A stretch of DNA of 64,000 nt, taken from NCBI RefSeq assembly GCF_027595985.1, contig NC_073305.1:167496172-167560171 (forward strand), in the 5' to 3' direction. Positions within the stretch are counted from its first letter, which is position 1; each line of letters starts with the position of its first letter. Below are positions 55,771 through 64,000 of the stretch, one piece after another. Below the pieces are notes generated by a model that saw nothing but the letters and a program-made list of their open reading frames with translations, searched no databases and had not been told where the DNA came from. Source of the stretch: Sorex araneus (lineage: Eukaryota > Chordata > Mammalia > Eulipotyphla > Soricidae). A program made the position numbers and the translations under genes.

Positions 55771-57112
55771 AGTTCTGTCCCTCTATTATGTTTCCTAGTC
55801 CAATGACTAAGTAACATAGTTCAATGATTTGGGGTTTTTTTATACTTTCTCTTTACTTATTAAAGTGTTGTTTCATAGTTTTCATCATTTTAGTGAACAC
55901 TAGGATAGATGTTTTGACATCATCAGAGTTCAGAAAATTCTGTCTTTCAATTCTCAATTTTAGTCCTAATTTTGGCAAAATATTAAATGCCTGTAGAAAA
56001 AAATCATATACAAAGAGTAGATTTAATGTTTTTTTCTGGCCTACCTATCCTTTTAAGTTGATCATTTGTATGAATTAACATGAATATAATTGTTTTATTG
56101 GCCTTCTTTCTGAAAGAAGTTCAGTGGTCACTTCACTGGTAGATAATTGTGTTAGAGAAATAGATAACATTTTTTAAAATTTCAATCACTTAATTAGATT
56201 CTAGATAACTTCTTTGCTTTTTATTTTGATAGAACTAACGTTTTACTTTTTAAAAGATGTACTTACAGTTGTTTTATATATCACCAAATTTTAATGGTTA
56301 GCGTCAGACAACAATTTAACTCTCCTAACAAATTTTAATGCCATCTAAAAACCAGAAAGACATCTCTGATAATTCTCTTAGGGATAGTAATATAAAACTC
56401 AGATATTTAAGTAAGTTTGTAAAGTCAATTTAAAATAATAAATATTATAGAAGATATGTGGCTATGTTTTTAATTATGTAGAAATAATTAGATTGAAATT
56501 ATTCTTCTTTTTCAAACAACCAACAAGCAAGAGCAAGGAAAGAATTAAGTTATTTTTGAAAGAACAAGAACACAAAGAAAATAAACCATATGTGTCTATA
56601 CATATAGTTATTTGATAAAAATATATGTTTTTTTCACTGTCACTGTCACTGTCTTTATTCCACAATATTATTTTCCAGAATGAATGCAAAATAAAATTTA
56701 ACAAAGCAAAATATGAAGGAAGTTTGGATAATCACACCTTCTACTAACAGAAATCTTAAGGACCTTTCAGAATTAGAAAATAATATCCAAATAAATATGT
56801 CTCTAAGATCAAAAATAAGGATAACCTTTTATCCTTATAATCTACTTAACTATGTCAGCTCCCCCACCACTTTTCAAGTATCTTTAAAAGGCAATTCTTC
56901 ATTTGAACAAATATAGAAATAATGTTATATGGAGTTTATTGTGTAAGTAGAAGTCAAATGTAAAATCACATCACAGGGACCAGGGAATGAGAAATGAATT
57001 ATAGTGTTATGAAGTATATCATTAGATATAGATATCATTGGAAATAGTTGAGACCTTAAAGTCTGATGTGATACATATTTAAATTCATTTATACAACACA
57101 ATGTATAATTAT
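55771..57112. other. AT-rich DNA with an isolated (CACTGT)3
   Basis: Three perfect CACTGT units (56635-56652) occur alone. They are the unit of the RTE-SINE tail, but no SINE body follows. The rest is unassigned. Confidence 0.4.
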
Positions 57113-57195
57113 AGGGACTGTGGATATGACCCAGAGGTAGAACACTTGCCTTGGATGTATGAGGCCCTGCATTTAATTCCCTGCATTGCATGATT
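57113..57195 (+). mobile_element. tRNA-Ala-like SINE of a different type (ID-like)
   Basis: The sequence 'agggactgtggatatgaccc', 'agaggtagaacacttgcctt', 'ggatgtatgaggccctgcat', 'ttaattccctgcat' follows the tRNA-Ala plan (A box near 57127, decayed B box near 57170) more closely than the SOR head does. It has no SOR body. It could be an old tRNA-Ala pseudogene or an ID-like SINE. Confidence 0.55.
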
Positions 57196-57379
57196 CAGTG
57201 CACATGATTCAGTGTGCATTTAATTAGTATTAATTTGATAAATTATATGATACAGTTCAAAATATTAAAGTAACCTGCTATCCTGAAATAAACCTATAAC
57301 GCACAAAGTTATTATGTATTGTACTTTCATATATATGGGATTTAATAGGCCAATAATTATTTTAGGTTATTTTAGAAAG

Positions 57380-57790
57380 CTGCTTTTTCTCCTAAATTCC
57401 AGTCCTATTAACCACTAATCTATTTGTCTGTAAAAATTAGTTATTTTTTAAATGTCCTATAGAAGTGGATGTTTACAATATGCCTTTTGTAACTGACACC
57501 ATGCAGTTAACATGTTTGTAGATTATTTTTACATGTTTATGTTTTGTATTAGAGATTTATTGTAGAAGAGCACTTAGTAATTTAAGGTTTTTTCCATTAG
57601 AAAAGAGTGGATTGTGCATAATGCAGCAAGATATATTTGTGTACATCCTTCCGTGAACATATGTTTTAATTTATCTAGAATATATACTAAGAATAGAATC
57701 ATCATATCACATAGCAAGGCAAACATTTCAAATGTTTTAATTGAAATGACACTGGCTTACAATACTGTGTATATGTTAAGGGTACAACGT
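57380..57790 (-). mobile_element. Ancient L1, antisense
   Basis: Landmarks 'ccactaatctatttgtctgt', 'atgccttttgtaactgacac', 'agatatatttgtgtacatcc', 'gtgaacatatgttttaattt' and 'aatagaatcatcatatcaca' follow the order of antisense old-L1 3' ends. Confidence 0.6.
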
Positions 57791-57924
57791 TGCACCTCCT
57801 TAAAATATATTTTAGCACCCCACACTAGCACTGCGATACTAATATTCTTCCAATGCACCATAATATTCTTCCAATGCAGCACATTAAACCTCCTCCATTG
57901 TTGGATTATACTTCTAAGTATTTA

Positions 57925-58345
57925 AAAAGTAGCATTGGTTTGTCCTTTCTCCCCCTGCAGTTTATTGAGTTATTCTCATTACAGTGCTCCCACGGCATAC
58001 CCAAGCCCAGCAGGGTACTCCCAATCCTTTGTGTTTATCTTCAGCCTCTCCTTTGAGATCCTTTTTCCCTATCTGTTAATCAAAACTATCCACAAACCAG
58101 TCACTTAAATTGTAAGGTCAAATCTTCAATGTCCATTTTGTATAGACACAGGAAGATAGTTAATGCTATGTTTTTGTAACATGGGGATTAATTGACTCTG
58201 AATAATATTTACTACTGGGAACCCATTATATTTATTTCACTAAAGCCTTCATTGCCATTAGTTTCTAACACCCCACAGAAGGATGGCACCAGGGAGACTA
58301 CTTTGGCATTGAGAAGTGACAGGTTAAGCATCATAGAAATATGAT
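57925..58345 (+). mobile_element. Decayed LTR related to the solo LTR at 50510
   Basis: It shares in order with the 50510 copy: 'cattggtttgtcc', 'ctcccaatcctttgtgttta' (there 'ctcccattcctttgcttatc'), 'gacacaggaagatagttaat' (there 'gacacaggaagacagttaat') and 'aataatatttactactggga' (there 'aataatattcactcctgggt'). The purine-rich repeat is absent and similarity fades after about 58345. Neither end nor TSD is clear. Confidence 0.75.
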
Positions 58346-59221
58346 AGTTAAGAGCATGGTCAAGAGACAAACTCTGTCATACCCAAAAAGAAGTAACTAA
58401 ATAAGGACCCTGGTGGGTTTGGGAAAGACTAACCTGGCCTGAGAACTGTAGTCTGGGATATATAGCGAGATGTCGCCAGGAAGAGCCACCCTTTAAGCTT
58501 AATATATCTCTTACTGTGTTCATAAAAAATTACTATAAATATTATTACAAAGTAAATTCAATATGATTATTTGTTGATTACTAACAAAAGAGTAAAAAAT
58601 ACATTCTTTGATGAAATTGTGTCTTGGGCAGATCTTCTAGCAGGATCTAGAGTGCCGGATCCTCTAGATAAGATTCTGTCCCTGGGTGGATCTCCTAGAA
58701 GAACTTCCCCTGAAAGAAGGGCTTTACATATGTTCATTGTTTATGATAATGTTCAAACATAATTATGTGCAATTGTTACCCCCAACTCTTCACGGTTTCT
58801 CTATAACTAACATTGTGAAACTTGAATAAATGGCCACTGATTACCATCCAGCCAGTGGCCCCCATTTCTTCATCCTTCATCTGCCTGGGAGGGTGATGAT
58901 TGGCCCTGAACACACCTGGGAACTTCCAGGTCACTGCAGACCATGACCCCAAATGACAACACTCCATATTTCTTTGTTCTCCTTTTTTCCAACCTCTGGT
59001 AACTCCACTAGGTGATCAGTCTTTGTTTTCATTTGACTTTGTCTACTCACTGACTTTGCTTCTTTATATGCTTTGTATGCCACATACCCACCTTCAGTTC
59101 AATGCATGTATTGCAAGGAGCAAGTGCAAGTGTTTAGCTTTCAAGTAGCTGAGTAGCAATTCATTGTTTAATTACAACACGTTTTCTTCCATTTTAATGG
59201 GAGGAGAGGTAAAGAGATGGA
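58346..59221. other. Unassigned, slightly GC-richer DNA with a hairpin
   Basis: The first part (to about 58500, 'gggatatatagcgagatgtc') may be more of the decayed LTR. An 8-bp perfect inverted repeat GGCCACTG/CAGTGGCC lies at 58832-58839 and 58853-58860. No gene is supportable. Confidence 0.35.
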
Positions 59222-59325
59222 GCATTTTAGGGCATGCCTTGAGGTGCTGCTGGTTCTGTGAGCAGGGGTCTCTCTTGGCAGTGCTTGGGTGACTGGATTC
59301 CTTGCAAGGCAAATGTCTCACCTAT
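59222..59325 (-). mobile_element. Old SOR-type SINE fragment
   Basis: It shows 'gtgagcaggggtctctcttg', 'ggcagtgcttgggtgactgg' and 'ccttgcaaggcaaatgtctc'. Confidence 0.5.
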
Positions 59326-59693
59326 TTTTTGTTTTAAGCAAGAACAGATTTTTTTTGGAGTTTTTTTTTTTTTAGGAAGGGGAAGTAGGAAGAGAAAGTG
59401 AGAGTAATACACCTAGAGAGAAGGACGTTTCTCCAAGAGCAGAAAGAGAGTCCTTACATATGTACCAGCATAAGATAGCTCTTAAGAGGGAAGATGCAGA
59501 TGATCATATGTGCAGAGGAAACATATGTGCTTGGCCACATGAGCACTAATAGCACATGGACTTGGGCAGCATATGCGGCTCATCTTTTATTTTTTAACCC
59601 TCTCATTATTTAATTGGTGAGTGCTTTATTTCTATATCTTAGTTCCAATGAACACAGACATTCAAAATATTTTTTTAGCGTTAATTTAATTAT
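59326..59693. other. Unassigned DNA
   Basis: Poly(T) at 59360-59373. No recognised element. Confidence 0.4.
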
Positions 59694-59858
59694 TTATTTG
59701 TTTGGGGGCCATACCAGGCAGTATCAGGGCTTACTCCTAGTCTTACTCAAGACTGACAACTGACGCAGGCATTGAAGGACCATGTGGCTTGCCAGGGATC
59801 AAACCTGGAGTGGTGCAAGTCAAGCACCCTACTCACTGTACTATGGCTCCCTCGCCGT
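59694..59858 (-). mobile_element. SOR-type SINE, diverged
   Basis: Antisense order: 'tttgggggccataccaggca', 'gggcttactcctagtcttac', 'gaccatgtggcttgccaggg', B-box complement 'atcaaacctgg', 'gtactatggctccctcg'. Confidence 0.75.
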
Positions 59859-60407
59859 AGAGTGCTTTTGTTTAACCATTCCCACAACACTTATTTCTGC
59901 CCTTCTTTGAATGTCCTACCTTAAATTTTAAAAGAAAAAAGAAAATATTTCTTTCAAAATTATTGTTTTCACAGTCTTGTTAGCAGTTCTTGAAATTTCT
60001 AATTTCCATCTGTCAACTGATGTTTCAAGTTCCCAGCGAAGATAAGGCAATGCTATTACTCATAATGAATGGTAACACTCATTGATAAATTATTTGATAT
60101 GCCTCTAAGAATCCCAGTTGAATACGGAAAATTATAGTTTGTATTTTAGGTATTCATTTTCTATTTATGGCTGTGATAGTAGTGACCATCTTTTTCTTTT
60201 TCTTTTTTGTATCAACATTGAGGACAAACAATAATTTTAACTAGACATCTTCTCAAAGTCCACAAGCTAAAGATATCATTCCTAAACTAAAAACAGGGTA
60301 GATGCTGACAGCAATCTCTTTCTTGTATTTCATATTTTTTTCCAAATCCATTTTGCTCAGACATGTAGGCTCCTATAACTGCAAGATGGCTGAAATGTTG
60401 AGGTCTT
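59859..60407. other. AT-rich DNA, no recognised feature
   Basis: Nothing recognisable was seen. Confidence 0.4.
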
Positions 60408-60520
60408 ATTTCTTACTTTTTGGGGTAAAACCGGCATTTCACAGGCTTTACTCCTGGCTCATGCACTCAGGAATTACTCTTGGAGGTGTTCAAGGGACCA
60501 TATGGGATGCTGGGAACTGT
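60408..60520 (-). mobile_element. SOR SINE, 5'-truncated
   Basis: It shows 'actttttggggtaaaaccgg', 'actcctggctcatgcactca', 'ggaattactcttggaggtgt' and 'accatatgggatgctgggaa', then stops before the B box. Confidence 0.8.
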
Positions 60521-62883
60521 CTGGAAATGTGTAAGAAATGTAGCACACTTAAATACTGATGAAAGTAGTATATAAAATATAATACTTATAAATGACATAA
60601 TGAAAGAGATCAAGAGAAACTGTTGGAATTGTGTCCTTGGGTGAATAAAGAAAGCAGATATGTAGTGAAGCTACTCCAGATGGGAGAACAATATCATGTC
60701 TAAAACAATATAACTTATGGCAAATCTATGAGAAACAGATATTCTTGTAGATAGAGTTTGCCTATAATCTAATCTTACTTTTTTAAGATCTTCAAGAGTT
60801 AGAAGCTTTACCACTCACTGAATGAAAGATTGGGAAACTGGAGAGAGAATGTGAAAGAACCATCTTGACTAGAATGTACCTGGAAGATTTGACTTGATAG
60901 TCCACAATCTTTCCCAGCACACTTGGATTCATAGTCATTAATTTCATGTGAAACTACTCACAGTATGGCTGTGTAAGTTGTCTTCACACATGATGTTCTG
61001 TGTGTATATGAGTGTTTGTTTCCAGTCACATTATCTAAATTCATGGAGAATTTGGAAAATCTTATTAAATAAGGGTTGTCTTTTGATGTGCAAGAACCAA
61101 AATGGGAAAATAAGGTAGCTTGATGTGTAGTGATATGGCAAAAACACGAAACAAAAGCCTAATTTTGGGGGAAAAAAACCAACAATTATACTGGGTAGTG
61201 CAATTTGTGGGGATACAAAGTGTATGTTAAAACCTGAAATCCTAACTTTAAGCAGCTGAAAGGTTGCCAAAGTTTGCTATTATTTTGGTAACACATTGTT
61301 GGAAATTCTCCCACACCAACTGAGCTCTGAATCAAATCAAATTACCACCCTACACTGAGAATAGAGATTTCCCAGAGATCTAAAATCACAGACAAAGTAT
61401 TTACTGTGCTATGGCAATGATTCTTTTACCAGAGTTCTGAAAATAGTTTTCTTGTGTGTGTGTACAATCTGCTTATTTTAACTGTTACGCTACTGAACTG
61501 GGAAGAAAGAATCAGTAGAAAAAACTCAGGTCAAACTTTCATAGTCATCATTATCTTACTGGTCTAATAGCTTATTTTAGATAATGTTTTACTTCATCCT
61601 CAGTCTTCATTAAGAAATTGTCAGAAATTTGAAGGGTTTTATTTTCAAATTTGTATCTGTATTTTTAAGTCGTAATTGTCATGCATCAACTGTTCCGAAG
61701 GAAGAGTTATTTACTTAGGTCTTCTTTTTTGCCATTTCATTACTATGTGAAATTTTGTTTTTACATTTTTTAGGCACTGTGATATAGAATGCTGTCAATA
61801 ATGCCCAAACAAAAATTTAAGGGCTTCAGGTATAGTGTTCCAACTTCACGTGTACTACTAGTGTTAGTATTCCTTTACTAAACTTTCTACACCTACCCCT
61901 ACCCCTCTGGCAAATACCTTTCTTTTAAATTTAGGGTTTTTTTTTTTTTTACTTTGGGTGACATGTTTACAATAGTGCTAATCTATGTGAGGAAAAGTGT
62001 GAGTTGGAGGGTTTCTTGGTACAACGTGTTCAGTGACCTAGAACTGCCTCCCCGGCAGAGAAACAAAGAAACAGGACTGCAGATTTCCCCAGGTCAACTG
62101 AACAGTGGACATTTAATTCAGAACCCAATAGCATAGTTAGAGAACATGAGGGGGTTCGAGGTACAGGACTGCTCGAAGGTGTGATTGATTGTTTACAGAA
62201 GTAACGTGTTTCAACAGAGCTAATTCTTTCACGGGGGATTAACTCAAGGAGATGTTCTGTCTGAAACTATACTGAGAAATTCACTCAGGGGATATAAGAA
62301 TCTCTACTGTTTTTCTCTTTCCCTTGCTGCTGTACATATTAAGCTATTAAGTATACTTCTTATTAATATTTTCATTTGTTTGGATAAACACAGTAAGAAG
62401 TATAGATTCCAAAACTTAATTCTCTGGACTCCAGAGGATAAAGTTATAGATCAGCTGGGCTTTTACTGTAAATCCCAGACTAAGTCCATTTTACCTTTTT
62501 CTACTCTTTGGGGGTCCTCTCTTTTAGGTTATTAAGGGTTATATGAAGATCATGCCTTATGATTTCTAGACTGTCCTAAATCAAATCTGGGGTAGCTTTG
62601 TTTCTTGCCCCAGGTTCATCCAGAGATCCCTTAGTAGGACCAAGTGTTTAGGAACTACGGCAACTAAAGCCTAAGTAAATTAATTATGATGGATGCCCAG
62701 AAGTAGATTTATTTCAGACTTAATTACTCCCAAATATTCTGGTTTTAAGCAAAGACCATTTTTCTACAGTAAAATATGAAAAGGTTATAGGGGAAAAATA
62801 AAAATAAGTCATTCACTACGGATGCAAAGTCCAGAGTCACCAAAAGGTTTGACTTCATAAGTAACCAAACCTGACTTGGGGAT
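60521..62883. other. Repeat-poor DNA; possible LTR-like part
   Basis: The region 62150-62680 has LTR-like texture ('ggggatataagaatctctac', 'cccttgctgctgtacatatt', 'gggggtcctctcttttaggt') but I found neither TG...CA ends nor a TSD. 60521-62150 is AT-rich and unassigned. Confidence 0.3.
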
Positions 62884-63056
62884 TTTTTTTTCTTTTTGGG
62901 TCACACTTGGGGATACACAGGGGTTACTCCTGGCTCATGTACTCAGGAATTACTCCTGGCAGTGCTTGGGGGACCATATGGGATGCTGGGAATCAAACCC
63001 AGGTCGGATGAACTCAAGGCAAATGCCCCAGTCTGCTGTGCTATCACAACAGCCAC
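62884..63056 (-). mobile_element. SOR SINE, near full length
   Basis: Poly(T), 'ctttttgggtcacacttggg', 'gtactcaggaattactcctg', 'gaccatatgggatgctggga', B-box complement 'atcaaacccaggtcgg', 'tgtgctatcacaacagcc'. Confidence 0.9.
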
Positions 63057-63192
63057 AAGACAAGACTTATAGAATTTGGTAGCTAACAGATGAGGTCAAG
63101 CACAAAGGAAAGGTTAAAGGTAATCTCAGGCAATTAGGGATGCTCATAGTAGCTCTGTAATCTTCTCTTCAGTGAGGAAGAAGGGCAATTTA

Positions 63193-63795
63193 TTTATTTT
63201 TTTTACCTTTTATTTACTTATTTATTTATATTTTTTTAAATTTTATCACCATGTGGAAAGTTACAGAGTTCTCAGGTTTATGTCTCAGTTATACCGTATT
63301 CAAACACCCATCCCTTCACCAGTGCCCATATTCCACCACCAAAATCCCAGGTATACCCCCAGCCCCCCACCCCAACTGTATAATTGATGAATTTCACTTC
63401 ATTTTCTCTTCACCTTGATTACGTTCCATATTTCAACACAAAACTCACTATTGCTGTGGGAGTTACACCCCCAAATAAGATAACCCTAATAAGGAAGCAT
63501 TTGATAATTAGTTTTCCATTAAAAGATTGTATGTTTTCAGGTTTTAGAAAAGGTAGCGCGGCCGCGTTAGCTCGGATGTGTCCCAGTCCCAAATCCTGGA
63601 GCTGTGTTAGTTACTGCTCAGTTTCGCCAGGGCTCCATCTGGAGAAGGTGTGCTGGAGGCACCTCCTCCTTCCGGCTCCCCGGTGTTGCTGGCCCCAATT
63701 CGGGTCCGGAGCATTTTCCGGGCCGCGTTGCTCACCAGAATGCCTGCCGCTTCTCTGTTGACTGTGGCAAGATGGCGCCGAGGGTGGGTCGAGGC
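63193..63795 (-). mobile_element. L1-tailed short retroposon, copy 3, complete
   Basis: A perfect 15-bp TSD AAGAAGGGCAATTTA flanks it (63178-63192 and 63796-63810): 603 bp. The 3' half equals copies 1 and 2. GCGGCCGC is at 63558-63565, about the same distance from the 3' end as in copy 2 once the T-rich spacer of copy 2 is discounted. The 5' end in sense reads 'ctcggcgccatcttgccac'. Its 5' module differs from copy 2: a ~115 bp block between 'aggatttggg' and the GCGGCCGC site is missing. Open frames over the GC-rich part (Cys/Pro/Ser-rich) show no family motif. Confidence 0.93.
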
Positions 63796-63814
63796 AAGAA
63801 GGGCAATTTAATGA

Positions 63815-64000
63815 TGAAGCTTAGAAACTGACCTCACATGCTAGGGGACAAGGCAGCTCAAATAGAGAATTCTGGGAACACCAAATAGAGGATGTCGGGA
63901 GGACCCAGACGGGTCGGAAGATACGAGCTGAAAGTAGACTATAGACCGAACATGATGGCCACTCAATACCTCTATTGCAAACTACAACACCCAAAAGGAG
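63815..64000 (+). mobile_element. L1 3' UTR, cut by the window end
   Basis: It matches 1823-2030 and 38412-38915 in order: 'gacctcacatgctaggggac', 'aaggcagctcaaatagagaa', 'gctgaaagtagactatagac', 'gatggccactcaatacctct', 'caacacccaaaaggag'. It continues beyond 64000. Confidence 0.88.

Noticed and set aside
58571..58762. Short open frame with repeated 'ggatc' and 'ctag' motifs
   Set aside because: 63 codons with no motif, near a decayed LTR; the internal similarity is too short to call a repeat.
62150..62680. Possible LTR
   Set aside because: TATA-like and pyrimidine-rich texture only; no TG...CA termini, no TSD and no second copy in the window.
63384..63831. GC-rich open frame, Cys/Pro-rich, seemingly gene-like
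   Set aside because: It lies antisense over the TSD-bounded retroposon copy and its 5' module; no domain is recognised and the other copies do not preserve the frame.

Overview
The window is mammalian intergenic or intronic DNA with no intact protein-coding gene. It is AT-rich, and almost everything recognisable is retrotransposon-derived. The commonest SINE has a tRNA-Ala-like head with A and B boxes, a body containing 'catcccatatggtcccctga', and an A-rich tail. From memory this is the SOR-type SINE of shrews, so Sorex or a close relative is the likely source. That species call is inference; it was not checked against a database.

Repeat families, named here for use in the entries. (1) SOR SINE: tRNA head, unique body, A-rich tail, 12-19 bp target-site duplications (TSDs). 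(2) RTE-SINE: the same tRNA head, a different body, and a tail ending in '(cactgt)n' when read antisense. Its last ~50 bp are the 3' end of an RTE-clade LINE present in the window. It has a short and a long form. (3) The RTE LINE itself: two degraded copies, 33.0-34.05 kb (+) and 49.4-53.4 kb (-). (4) L1 copies of several ages, including young 3' UTR stubs. (5) A ~600-675 bp L1-tailed non-autonomous retroposon with variable GC-rich 5' modules, three copies, each with clear TSDs. (6) An ERV LTR family: one complete solo LTR and one decayed relative. (7) A processed RPL27A pseudogene.

Layout. 0-19.7 kb: AT-rich DNA sprinkled with SINEs, a composite RTE-derived element at 3.0-3.9 kb and retroposon copy 1 at 8.1-8.7 kb. 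19.7-23.9 kb: an old L1 carrying a second, 5'-inverted L1, which carries an RTE-SINE, which carries a SOR. 24-26 kb: the best repeat-poor block. 26-33 kb: SINEs, old L1s and the RPL27A pseudogene. 33-34 kb: RTE LINE. 34-48 kb: purine and pyrimidine tracts, L1 remnants and SINEs. 48.65-53.7 kb: an L1 split by the RTE LINE, itself split by a SOR, a solo LTR and retroposon copy 2. 53.7-64 kb: old L1 pieces, the second LTR, SINEs, retroposon copy 3 and a young L1 3' end running off the window.

The elements form two retroposition systems. L1 plausibly supplies the machinery for SOR, the short retroposon and the RPL27A copy (A-rich tails, long TSDs). The RTE LINE plausibly supplies it for the RTE-SINEs and the composite element (shared 3' end). 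The same tRNA head serves both SINE families, so the head module has been joined to two different LINE partners.
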